From: Tyto alba
Taxonomy: Eukaryota; Chordata; Aves; Strigiformes; Tytonidae
Direction of reading: 5' to 3'
Assembly: GCF_018691265.1 (NCBI RefSeq)
Contig: NW_024881301.1
Span: forward strand, 8,011,752 to 8,075,751
DNA length: 64,000 bases
Shown here: one piece after another, positions 51,430-62,902 of the stretch
Layout: each line of letters starts with the position of its first letter
Position numbering within the stretch: the stretch's first letter is position 1
Made by a program: the position numbers and the translations under genes
Notes under the pieces: generated by a model
What the model was told of the DNA's origin: nothing
Database searches by the model: none
What the model saw: only the letters and a program-made list of their open reading frames with translations

Positions 51430-54070
51430 GTGAGATCCAGTAACAACTGAAAATCCTAGTGTTGCTTTATCTGTGACACCCCAGCAATTAAAACTATGCT
51501 AGACACATGGTAGATGACATGGTGCATTTGAAGTATGCTTGTCATACATGCAGTTTTCTGGAAATGACCGTCTAGCACAAGCATTATCCATTCTGCTGGC
51601 ACAATCCAGCATATGTCACCATGAAGTCCATGATGTTGGGGAAGTCCATGAGTGCAGGAGGATTTGACCCAGCAGTTTGCTAAAGCTAAAAATATTAATG
51701 TATATCCATCTCCCTTAACTTAGCACTTTTCCACCTTTTCTGCTCAAATTCCCCATCTTTATATGGTAACAAAGGAAGTGAATATGTCATGAAAACCTCA
51801 GAGGGAAAAAAGCCATAGCTGAGTCACTGAAAGTATTGATAAGATCACTGATATGGAGCACATCCATAGCTTGCAGCCTTCCTGTTTTTCTATGCCCACT
51901 CCTCTTGCAGCTTCTCAGGCCCAGCTATGCCCCTCCTCAGTGTTCGGAGGGGGACCAGAAGGATTTCTTCACCTCCTCGTAGTGAGGACATATGCCAGAG
52001 TTGCAGAGTCCCTTCCTCGCCATGCCAGGATGTCACAAAGTCTTTAGCACCTACAACAACCTCTGACAAACCTCAGAGCTACTTATAGCAGCAACCCAAA
52101 TCTCTTATCACACCCCTGTCTTGGTGACAAATTAAAACTGCAATTTGATTATTAACATCTTTCCAAATAAAGGGCTGGATCTTGCTTCCCCTGATGCTGA
52201 TTGCAAAACTGGACTTGACTTCAGTGGAAGCAGATCTGGCCTGGGGGTATATTTAGAGAAAGTAAGTAGCAGCTATTTTCCCAGTGTTTATTTTACATTT
52301 CAGGTTGAGGCATTTGCAAGTGTGGTTTCTGCTGGACTTTGTATAGCTGGGGTTATGACTAACAATAATAACAGGCGAAGCTGTGACTTTGCCCCAGCCC
52401 CGGAACAAGAGGCCACCCTGTCCCCAGAGTCATGCAGAAGGCACACGGTGACTCACACTCTTGTAATCCCTCTGCTGGGTTTCCCCTTGCTCCACAGGAA
52501 AGGAACATTTTTCCCCTCCTATACTTGGCGCTGCACATGGCCCCAGACATGCTGGTCCCTTAGCCGTGAAGTGTGCAACTTCACCGAAACCCACCGCCTG
52601 GAGGATTTAGCACCCAAGGGAATGTAAATACTAGTATTTAGCAGGAAACTAGGCTCCATTTCATTGCACCTGGAGCACAAACCAAGAATGCTTCATGGTG
52701 GAAGGCAGCACGCTGGGGTAGGGACTCCACCCTGCCACATGCCCCAGCACAGCTCCCCACAGGATGCATACCCTGAGCAGTGACTTCAAGGTGCACTGTG
52801 ATTTCCATCTGCTCCCTTAGTTTCCATGTTCCAAGTTTTGTACATTGGTCAACTGACTACACCAGGCGTCACTGGGCCTCTCTTTGTGGCACTCACGCAT
52901 CAGCTTTATTCATTCATTAATTAAGCTATCTCCTTCCTTGCAGAAGTACCATCCTCAGTTGATGTTGTCCAATGGATCCTAGGACATGCCTGTGTTGGCT
53001 TCTTATGAGATTGTGGCTCTGGAGCATTCGTGCAGGGGCAATATGGAGAGTATCTGTGTGACTAGTGGTGGTGAGAGGCTTGGAAAACTCCTGGATATTT
53101 TGAAAGCTTCTGTCAAGGCAGCCTGGTTGTGCCATTTCTCCATGTCATATTCAGAGCACCTGAACTTAGTATGGTTGTCTGGACAACAATAAAACGAGCT
53201 TCTTGGACACCACTTTCTTCCAAGCAGAGATGGTAGTGGAGATTCCCATTCTTTCATACCTTCCACTTCTCATCAGCTCTACTTTTGTCTCTGATGGATT
53301 CATAATTAGGGAACTGCCTTTGCAGAGGGATTGGATTCCTTCCAAAGCTCTGGGACCTCTGTGCTAATGGATGGCTAGATTTGGGGACACCAGTATTTTG
53401 CTTACATTATAGTTCCATGTTTTCCTCACCAAATATACGTGGGCATGAAGTGACACAGTCTCAAAGGGCCAGCCACTTGCAGGTCTTTCACCAGGCAAAC
53501 CTGTGCCTCAAGATGGCACAGCACTTTGAGGAGATCAGCTCCTCTCATGACTGAAAACCAATCAAGCTTGGAGCCAAATCTAATCAAGGAAGATATTGCT
53601 TTGGGAAAATGTTCAGCTGTGGTCCCCTGAGATAAAAAATTCTGACTTTTTTGACTGTTTTGGTTTAGATTCTTAGAATTCTTACTTATGCTAAGCTCTC
53701 ACCATCGCATCCATTCAGAAATGATGCCTCTACTGTTGCTGGTCAGCTAGGAAACATAATCTGTCAAGCAGAGGATATCTACTGTGCAATCACAGCAGTG
53801 ACTGCTGTGGCATGTGTATACCCGAGATCAGTACAAAGCCCTGAAGCTGTAGTGCATTTAGACACCTGGATGCAAGAAGCGAAAGTAGCCCTTATGTGTC
53901 TAAAAAAACCCTCACTGCCTACTTACACTGCTCCCCCGACCCACGTAAGCAAAACTACCTTGAGCAGCCCTACTCTTTACCTCACTGACTGGATATGTGC
54001 ATGGTTCATGTACTGGTGGCCTGTGCTACAACTCATCAGTGGGTACTCAGTAATTATGGTTTCAGTATGA

Positions 54071-54136
54071 AAGGTTCACTCACTAGCACAGGACATGGTC
54101 ATTAAGGTTCACCTGCTAGCACAGGACACGGTCATC
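54071..54136 (+). repeat. 33-bp tandem duplication
   Basis: Two head-to-tail copies of a 33-bp unit beginning AAGGTTCAC and containing CTAGCACAGGACA (54071-54103 and 54104-54136) differ at 5 of 33 positions. This is a minimal minisatellite whose copies have diverged for some time. Confidence 0.9.
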
Positions 54137-54590
54137 TTTTCCAAGACATGCCAACAATGTACAAATGCATCGTCCTTGTCCTTTGTGTCCGCTGCTGGTT
54201 TCCCACATAGCTTCAACTCCATCTCTCAAACAAATCTTGCTGACTCCAGTCTTAGAGCAAGGGCATACTTCTTTAATCTTCTATCAAAAAAAGGTAACAA
54301 TGCACATATTTGGGAAAATACCTATAACCTTAACCCTAGGACTAACTAATTCAGTGTAGTGGATCATACAAACACACTTTTAAAGTCCTTAAGCACTGCT
54401 TATGTGAGAATTGACTGGGGGATTTGTCTTGTACCAGCACCCTGAGTAGGTGTAGGCTTTTTTTTCCACCTAGAAAATTTGACTTGTAGCCTGTAAGAGC
54501 TGGGATTAGACTGTAAGTAAAAAAATTCCCGAGGTTTGTGATTAATACTCACGGGAAGCCAATGGTGTTATGTACTTAAATCAATTTTGG

Positions 54591-54610
54591 AAAAAAAAAA
54601 AAAAAAAAAA
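54591..54610 (+). repeat. A20 homopolymer
   Basis: This is a pure run of 20 A residues. It supplies the lysine run at the start of the plus-strand frame 54587-55051, and so weakens that frame as a gene. Confidence 0.95.
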
Positions 54611-54734
54611 GTCCCCCCCAAATGTCCCGAAGTCCACAAATACAAAGTGACTTTGTGTGAAACCATTTCACAGTCCAGGCATTCTTGGCTGCCCGTTTCA
54701 TGCTCAAGACCGCATCTTCCCCTACGCAAGAACC

Positions 54735-54860
54735 ACCCTGGGGTTCCCGCTGCCCGCGGGGAGCTGAGGGGACGGTTCTGGCGGGGGCAGCTGGTGGAGG
54801 GTCTGCAGCTCTACAGCAGTGCCGGCACTGCGAGAGCCGCCCCGGCTCTGCTGCTGAGGG
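54735..54860. promoter_or_regulatory. Small CpG-rich patch
   Basis: I count about nine CpG dinucleotides within about 110 bases, in contrast to CpG-poor flanks. Long open frames run through it on both strands (54587-55051 plus, 54576-54965 minus), as expected for GC-rich DNA with few stop codons. It could be a weak promoter or enhancer patch, or a GC-rich exon. It is smaller and less dense than the islet at 12.2 kb. Confidence 0.3.
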
Positions 54861-57800
54861 CAGTGTTGGCTCACCGTGCATGTTATCTTCTTTCGGAGCT
54901 CCTTCTCCCAGTACATAAACAAATTTGTTTTTGTTTAAAGACTTTCCCACACGAGTGTCTGCCAAGTTCAGAGGACTGCTCTTTGAGATTGATCTTGAAT
55001 TTTTTGGAACGGGAGATGAGATTATATAATAAATTCAGTTGGTCTCAGTGAGGCAGTTGGGAGATGCTTTTTCAGACTGCTACATAACAGCCAAAGGGAT
55101 TAAGAAAAAGAAAAGATTCCACGGAGTGCAAGTGGGGAAGGAATTAAATTTTCAATTTAGTAAGTCTAATTTGGAAATAGATTCACAGAGGAATCATCTA
55201 CAGACCAGAGGATGGATGAAACATTCTCAAACCAGTAAACCTGAATAGATTAATTTATTTTAGAATAACCAGCATGACTTTTTTTTTTTTTTTTAATACA
55301 CAGCTTATTGTACATATTGTTGTATATCTATGATGCAGTGGTTTTCACATAACAGTTGACTGGTGATTTAGTGGTGATTTAGAGAATTACCACTGGTCTT
55401 ATTTCTATGACAATGCTGAAATTCCTGTTGTTTGACAAGTAGCTAGGCATACTGATACTTGTTGTCCAGTTTAGGTCTTTCTCTTCTAAATAATTAAACA
55501 CCCCAAACGCAATGGTTAGAAATAGAAATGCAATAGAAAGATTCCTTTGTCCTATTGAAAATTTTCTATTTCCACATGGTGCAGGACTGTTTCAACTTTA
55601 GCTCAGTAATGCAAAATTTTCAGAGAAATTGAAGTTTGAAAGCACTGTGCAGCCAAGGAGCTGGCCTGGCACTGGGACCGCAGGGAGGCAGGCAGGCTGC
55701 GTGCCGGTGGGGCTGGCCGCCCACCATGGGTTCTCTCGGCGGTTTTGGTGGAATCGATGCAGTCAGCCGAACTTGCATTTTCTCATGGAAACATTGCTGG
55801 CAGTGAGACTGAAATGGGAGGGAGAGCTGTCAGAGCAGCACCCCTGAGAGAGAGGGAACTGCTCATGTATTCTCCATCCCTAATCCTCCTGAGGAATGTC
55901 TCTGGTGGTCAGTGAGAGTAGATCTGCACTAGGAGAAACTATGACAAATACCAATACCGTACAGACAATAAAAACCGCAACACTTCTTGGGTATCCTCCT
56001 GCCTCCGTTGTGCTGTCTTAGTGTTTCTCCCGTAAACTGTTTGTCCTCTCATTTGTAAGCACACAGAGAATTAGTACAGCAGCAGTAGTGGTGGTGGGGG
56101 GCTTTGGTCTTAGGAAGTAGTCCTCTATAAATTAGTATAATAAAAAATATAATAATCATTATGGTACCATCTAAGACACCCATGGGAAAATAAATTAATC
56201 TTATATTTTGAGAATTTAATAAACTGTATTTGTGTACTGAACAGGGAACTACATCAATTTTACAGTTGCCTCATAGTTATTTCTTAATATAGCACTTGAT
56301 TCTGACTGAAGAAACCGTAGAGACTCTTGGGAGATAAAAGATCTTCCAAAAACAATTTATGAACCATGTAACAAGTGGTCTTTGTTGAATGTGTATCTCA
56401 AATTTTTAGAGCGATAACTTCAAGTTTTCTCCTCTTTCCTATATAACTGAGCTTGTTTTCATTTATGTAAGTTCTTTAATTCTTACTGCTGGCACAGTTT
56501 AGACAGTGATCAGAGCATGTTTCTTTAGCTTTTTTCCATTAGATTTTTAATTTTCCATATAAACCTAAAAAAAGTAACTGCATTCTGAAAGACAAAAATG
56601 AAGACATGTCCACTATATGAAACTCCCATTTACTATGGTTACCCTTAGTGGGAGAAGTGGTTTGATGTGAATGTGACAGTGACACCTGCCGGTTTTATCT
56701 TAAAAAAAAAAAAAAACAAAAAAAAACCCCAAATAAAATGACATTTATTGTGAAAAGTGGAGAAAAAGGTTTGGTGTTTTCTGGCTACCAAGTATCCTAA
56801 CAGTGATGAGATGATTGGAGAGAGATGAAGCAGGGAGGAAAGACAGGGAAGGAAATCCACCTGAGAAGATGCCAACATCCATGCTACCACTGTAACAAAT
56901 TGGCTCTCCTCAAACTTCCTTTCCCTCAGGGTCATGCTGGGTCTCAGCTCTTCCACAGTTAGATATCCCAACTTCAGAGCATGCCAGCTACTTTCAGCTC
57001 TGACACCTCAGGACTTAGTAACGCATAAATAAACTCTATGTTCTCCTTCGGGCGTCTGCAGTCCCATCTGTAGGCCAGGAATTGTCATCTTCTCCACCTG
57101 CCTCTCCTGACCCTCCACTGGGCTCCCACTGAGGTGGTGGGATTTGCTGTCCAGGCTGGGTGCATGGCAGATCCTGCCATACCCTGTGGGTGATGCCACA
57201 GGATGAGTCCAAGTGCTTGTGCTCCTGATGAACTTTATCCCCTCGCCTGCAGGCCACCCGCCACTGGGCTTGGACACAACATTCCTCAGGTAGGGACACC
57301 TTCTCCTCACTTCTGAAAAGTGAGCAAAGAAGGCTGCTGGGAAACCTCAGAGAATTTATGCCCTTGCATCCTTCAGGATGTGGGGTTGATTACTCAGGAG
57401 GTGGTTTTTACTTTCTTCTGAGTCAGTGCTGAACAAATAACTGGTCCAGCACATGGTTAGGAGGGACTGTAGTATTCTGGTGCTGCATTTTGTACGAGCC
57501 TTAAATCAGAGGTCCTGACTGTGTGTTCTCAGGCAAAATCAGTCTGGTCCCGAGAAACTTGCCAAGCAGCAAACACAGCCAGCCATGTTTATCTTCCACA
57601 GCTTTGCTTGGTAATGTTAGCCATACCTTCTTGTCCCTAGCTGCTCTGTGGTGTCGCCAAGCATTTTAAACAGAAGGGACAAAGTTCATTTGGTAGGAGG
57701 GTGCCCCTGTGTTATATAGTCCACAGCTACCTTTTATGGATGTTTTCAAGATGACTTAAATCAGTCAGCCTCTTAGGTGAGGGCTCATACCAGATGAATG

Positions 57801-57922
57801 CAATGTGGAAACTATGATTAGTGTTAGGGAGAATGGGTGCGTGCTATTTTATAAAAAAATGGGGAACAACTTCTGCTCTGTCACTTCATAGAGGAGAGGG
57901 GAGAAAAATGCTTTCTCCAGTT

Positions 57923-57945
57923 ATTAGGTATGATTTATACCTAAT
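57923..57945. repeat. Perfect 9-bp inverted repeat with 5-nt loop
   Basis: ATTAGGTAT and ATACCTAAT pair exactly around the loop GATTT, giving a compact hairpin. It is too short to be a microRNA precursor by itself. Confidence 0.8.
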
Positions 57946-59024
57946 GGCCAAGGCAGGTAGCCCTGTGATTACTTTTTGTAATGAGACACTTCTGCTTCCT
58001 TTAGATGTATTAATTTATCTGGAGACTGCTAACAAATACATAGAAAATCTGAAAAGCAAGACAGGCAATGAACTCCTTTCCACTTTTGCCCTTTTTTTGT
58101 GTGGTTAGACAAAATACTTTAGAGCATCTGTTTCTCAATTTGCAAGCCAATCTGCTCCAGTTGTAAAAACTTACTGTGTTATGCATCATCCCCTGGAATC
58201 AGAGCTAATGAAACTTGACACAATAATACGATCAAATACAGTCCCAATAAATAAAACCGTTGTTTTTCTCAGAATGTTTACCTCAATAAAACAAAGCCTA
58301 AAAGTTCATGCCCCAGTTTTCTTCTGGACCCCATATAACAGCAATGTTCAGAAGATACTTCTAAAGATTGTTCCTGCTTCCTGAGCAGCACACCCACTGC
58401 AGAGACCCACACACAGAATCAGATGATACAGCAGTGTTATGAAAAGGCACTTCCAGAGGAATTTACATCCTCATGCTTTTAACTGCCCCCAGAATTTATT
58501 AGTTAACAGATCATCACTTCCTGCCATCACTTCTGGAAGTCTTGGCCTTTTGATCATGCCATCATGTTCCTGAAATGCATAAAAAAATGGAGGGTCTGCA
58601 TGCCCGCTTAGTTTGATGAACACAACAGTCCTGAAGCAATCCAATCCAAACCATCCATCATTTTTGTCCTGCTCACAGTGAAACAGTCTTGTTGGTCAAT
58701 TAAGCCTTATCTGTACTAGATGTCAGGACACCAGGTCTACCTCTGAGAGCCCATCAATAAATCTCAGAAGTGACATGATGGAAGTCAATGGGGCTGATCC
58801 TCCTGCTCCACTCATGTCCTGGTCCCCACAGTCCACTCAATTACATGGAGTTATTTCTGATCTGTATGAATGAAAAATGAGGGATGTATCTTTACTTTGA
58901 CTTGAGGCTGTTGCAAAACTGGAATGACACTAATGCAAGTAGTGCCACAGCTGGGTATCTCACACAAGAATTTAGTTCTGAGAAGCATAGATTTCGGTAG
59001 CAGCAAGTATTTACTGATGAAAAT

Positions 59025-59044
59025 ATTGATTGATTGATTGATTA
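59025..59044 (+). repeat. (TTGA)n simple repeat
   Basis: About five TTGA tetramers lie just upstream of the 5'-truncated end of the CR1 copy. Confidence 0.9.
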
Positions 59045-59055
59045 AAAATTTTCTT

Positions 59056-59755
59056 TGAGAGCAGCCCTGCGGAGAACAATTTAGGGATACTGATGGATGA
59101 AAAACTGGACGTGAGCCAGCATGTGTACTCACAGTCCAGAAAGTCAACCATACCCTGGGCTGCATCAAAGAAGTGTGGCCAACAGGTTGAGGAAGGGGAT
59201 TCGGTCCCTCTACTCTGCTCTGCTGAGACCCTACCTGCAGCACTGCACCCACTTCTAGAGTCCTCAGCACAGGAAAGACATGGACCTGTTGGAGTGGGTC
59301 CAGAGGAGGCCACAAAAATTATCAGAGGGATGGAATACCTTTCCTATGAGAAAAAGCTGAGAGAGTTGGGCTTGTCCAGCCTGGAGAAGAGAAGGCTTCA
59401 GGAAGACATTATTATGGTCTTTCAATACTTAGGGGGACTTATAAGAAAGATAGAGAAACACCTTTTACTAGGGCCTGTAGTGACAGGACAAGGGGAAACA
59501 TTTTTAAACTGGAAGACAGTAGGTTTAGATTAGATATAAGGAAGTGTTTTTACAGTGAGGATGGTGAGACCCTGGAACAGATTTCACAGAGAAGTTGTGG
59601 GTGCCCCATCATTGGATGTGTCCAAGGCCAGGTTGGACAGGTCTTTGAGCAACCTGATCTAGTGAAAGATGTCCCTGCCCATGGCAAAGAGGTTGGACTA
59701 GATGATCTCTAAAGGTCCCTCCCAACCCAAACCATTTTGTGATTCCATGATTCTA
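59056..59755 (+). mobile_element. CR1 LINE, 5'-truncated 3' end, plus strand
   Basis: About 700 bp matches the 3' part of an avian CR1 non-LTR retrotransposon. It carries the 'ctctgctgagaccctacctg' stretch, the C-terminal coding remnant TKIIRGMEYLSYEKKLRELG (from about 59312), and the 3' region with 'agaccctggaaca', 'caaggccaggttggacag' and 'ggtccctcccaaccc'. It ends in the characteristic degenerate tail TGATTCCATGATTCT at 59741-59755. In an intact element this stretch lies at the very end of ORF2, which encodes the endonuclease and reverse transcriptase. Here the frame is cut by a stop at 59531-59533 and the element is dead on arrival by 5' truncation. Many differences from the remembered consensus suggest an old copy. 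Confidence 0.93.
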
Positions 59756-59817
59756 AGTATCCTGTTTCCTCAGATCTGGCTTGCTCACTTGTTGGAGATG
59801 CAGTCAGTGGCCCTATA
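59756..59817. other. Spacer between two CR1 copies
   Basis: About 60 bases of non-CR1 sequence separate the 3' tails of the two oppositely oriented copies. I see no target-site duplication that can be assigned to either. Confidence 0.7.
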
Positions 59818-60135
59818 AAATCATAGAATCATCTAATCTAAATCTACCCTCCTTCAGTTTAAAACCATTACCCTTTATCCTATCACTACACTCCCTGATA
59901 AAAATTCCTTCCCCACCTTTTCTGTAGGCCCCTTTAAGTATTGGAAGGTCACTATAATGTCTCCCCAGAGCCTTCTCCAGGCTGAACAACCCCAACTCTC
60001 TCAGCCTGTCCTCATAGGGGAGGTGCTCCAGCCCCCTGATCATCATTGGGGCCCTCCTCTGGACTCACTTGAGCAGGTCCATGTCTTTCTTATGCTGGGA
60101 GCCCCAGACCTGAACACAGTATTCCAGATACTGTG
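59818..60135 (-). mobile_element. CR1 LINE fragment, minus strand, internally shortened
   Basis: Read on the minus strand this carries 'ctggaatactgtgttcaggtctggggc'-like CR1 sequence (near 60100-60130) and a coding remnant [19 protein letters not shown] (from 60046). It continues through [14 protein letters not shown] to the tail GATGATTCTATGATTTTA at about 59835-59818. It is more consensus-like than the neighbouring plus-strand copy. The roughly 200 bases that should lie between 'TTTAGATTAGAT' and the tail are missing: the sequence passes straight from one to the other, with GAT at the junction. The 5' boundary near 60135 is approximate. Confidence 0.9.
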
Positions 60136-61694
60136 GACCAGAGAAGTGGGTGTTAAAGGTGTGGTTGCTGATGAGCTCCCCACATGACTCCCCGTGTCCT
60201 TGAAATATTGAGAAGAATCAAGATTGAAAAGAAAAAGTTGTTTCTCTTGAAGTGTTCTAAAGTGCTCATGAATTGCCAGAAAAAGACAGAAAATGTTGCC
60301 AGTGCAATAAATGTCTTTCTAATATGTTGCGACCTGTCCAGAGCTCTTGCATCATAGTCCCAATCCAAGCACGTAAATCTGCAGTTCCTCCTAAAAACCT
60401 ACCACTGACATAGTGTTGTCAACCAGATTTCTCCTCAGCACCAGGCTTAATATAAACAATTACTAGAGGAACCTGAAGATGGAGTGAAAGGCGGGGAAGT
60501 TTTCTTCTTTCATTTGAATCACTATTATTGTATTTTGATAGTCGGAGTCTATAAGATTTTTGAATTAGGAATAGAAAATGCAATTTTGTATGTCAGAATG
60601 TATTCCCAGTTTGTACATCAATAGCTTGATATTTTCAGTATTGTTTCCTAGACTGTTTCATATGCTGTGTAACTTTTTATTTGCTTTTCTATCCAATTCC
60701 CACTGAGTGGAAGTTTTTCACATGCTGTTGTCCCTCCTCCACTCCACCCCTCCAGTTCACGAGCAAGTTTACTGAACTCTGCAGCAGCTCATATTTATTT
60801 TCTTATCTTAAGTTAGAGTGCAAAATTAAAACACTTGATTTGTCCTTGGCAAGTTAAAATTCATATTGTTTATACAGCACTGTAGGGGTCTGTAGGTCTT
60901 TGTGAACAAAAAGAAACTGAAATACCATGGCATGGGACAACACAGTGCCAAGGACTGAATCTTGCAGGCACTAAGGCCAGGCATGATGGAGCACACAGAG
61001 GAATAGCCTGGTTAGCTTCATTGGGTGCTTTGTGGCTGTATGATCTGCAACTCATACCTGGTCTGTCTAACCAGGATGTTTCACTGAAAAGACGTCAATA
61101 CGTCTGCACTAATTGGGCACGGCCCCTGGTGAGACTCTGCAGAGCACCTTGGTGCTGGCTATATTTCTGGCACCAGGTCACACAAATGTCACCAGCCAAG
61201 TTTTATGACACCTCACTTGGGTATTTCTAGCAGTCAGCTTACAGTGTCATTAACCCCCGGGTGGAAAATCTGCCTTTATTCACCTTTGCAGGTTGGTTTT
61301 TATAATCCCCATGGAACTCCAAGTATCTCTACCTGTATTTGTAGCTGAGGCAAACAGCACCAGGGTAGTTCACCACACCAGTGATTCAACATGATTATTA
61401 CAAAGCTGCAATATGTTATTTAAAATACTGTTACATATTTTTAAACATTTCCATATAGCTTAGTTATTAGTTAGAAACTAAATCAATTTTAAAAATTCTT
61501 TATGTATGCAACTGTAATTAGTTCGAAGCTGAAGTTCAGGCTGAAAGCACACATTCAACAGGCTTCTGCAGTCTCTCCTAGCCTGTTAACAGAGAAAAAA
61601 ATTTCTTGCCACTGCTGAATTTGAGGTGGGAATGGGCATAATAAATTCTGTAATTTTTAAGAAACAGAGAAGTAAGTGAAAATAGAACATTGCA

Positions 61695-61779
61695 TCATTT
61701 CTTTATGCACGACTCAGAGTATGTACACACATACTCATGAATGTCTCAATACAAAGCATTTCTCATAAAAATAATCTGG
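61695..61779 (+). repeat. Divergent direct repeat, copy A
   Basis: This begins CATTTCTTTATGCAC, passes through GTATGTACACA and a TCTCAATACAAA block, and ends in an A-rich ATAATCTG. It aligns nearly end to end with 62903-62985 at roughly 75% identity by eye, in the same orientation and about 1.2 kb apart. The sequences outside do not align obviously. It could be copies of an unrecognised short repeat family or an old local duplication. Confidence 0.6.
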
Positions 61780-62902
61780 ACCCAGTGTCTTGTCGAGTGT
61801 TACCCCTTTATCAATGCCTGCAGTTTCCCGAAAAATCAGCACTATTTCCAAAGAATCAAGTCTAAATCAAGATAGAGCACATTTGAGAATGTGGAGTGTA
61901 AAGTCAGGCATTTTAGAGCTCAAGCACTACCGTGAATTAAATTCTTTACCACTTTTCCTTCTTTTCTATGATACCGTATAAGAGTTATATTTATGAACAA
62001 GTAATGTGCCATTGAATGTTGTAACTTACCTTTTAGTTTTATGCCATAAACTTTAGCACATCCAAAATCAGATTGTTCCAGTTTTAGGCCTGTCATAAAA
62101 ACTTTAAGCCTGTTTTGCAGGAGATGTGGAAGAAGCATTCAGTCACTTAAATGTCTCTCCATTCCCTGCAAACATAAAAAAGTCCAAGTGGGAAGTGCTC
62201 ACCTAATATACAAAAGTAATGTCTAATAGCTGGAAAAGGTCTGAAGATCCATTCAACAGCAGGTTATAGAGATGGTTATCTCTGCAAGGACATTCCTCAT
62301 CTTTTCCATATGTTCAAAATATATTGTCTTCTGTGATTCTGAAGCTCCCTTGGCAGGAGAGGAAAAGTGTTGAAATATTGTGTTTCACAATTTTTCAGAC
62401 CAAATGCTAGCTTATCTGAACAATACATTACTGTATTATACAGTAATAAGCCCAATAGTTCTCTGGAATTTGATAGTAATTTTCATTTTTCATTACTTTA
62501 TAGTCAGAGAGGTATCTCACAGAGTTATTGTAAGCATTATGAGTGCAAACAGTGATACAGAGCCAAGGACCTGTGTGATTATAGCATGTTATTTGCTTGT
62601 ACGGAATATTTTAATGCAGTCTCAGTGCCTCACTGAAAGCAGTCCAGCAGATGACAGATTATGCCCCTCTCATCTGTTTAATGAGCAACAGCTATTTGAA
62701 CCATTTTGATATTACAATGGTGGAGAAGTCATTGGCCACAAAGTAAAATCTTTTTATCAAAGCTTTAATTTTTATATTATTTGAAAAAAGCAATACAATT
62801 GGCAGCACTTAGAGTTGGCAATGCACAGAAGCTTTTGTCCTACCAAGATATGTGATTTTAGCTCTGAGTGAATCTTGGGAAATCACATCATCTAATTTTC
62901 AC

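Larger units (their letters stand above)
50735..59020. other. No recognised gene; several short structures
   Basis: No gene is recognised. The stretch contains a microexon-like splice cassette at 51409-51429, a 33-bp tandem duplication at 54071-54136, an A20 tract at 54591-54610, a small CpG-rich patch at 54735-54860, a T16 tract at 55279-55294, A-rich sequence at 56702-56726 and a hairpin at 57923-57945. Open frames at 52145-52627 (160 codons, plus) and 54587-55051 (154 codons, plus) have no product that I know. Confidence 0.6.

Noticed and set aside
59093..59533. 146-codon plus-strand open frame
   Set aside because: It is the decayed coding end of the CR1 element, not a host gene.
59813..60046. 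77-codon minus-strand open frame
   Set aside because: It is the coding end of the second CR1 copy, running into the CR1 tail.
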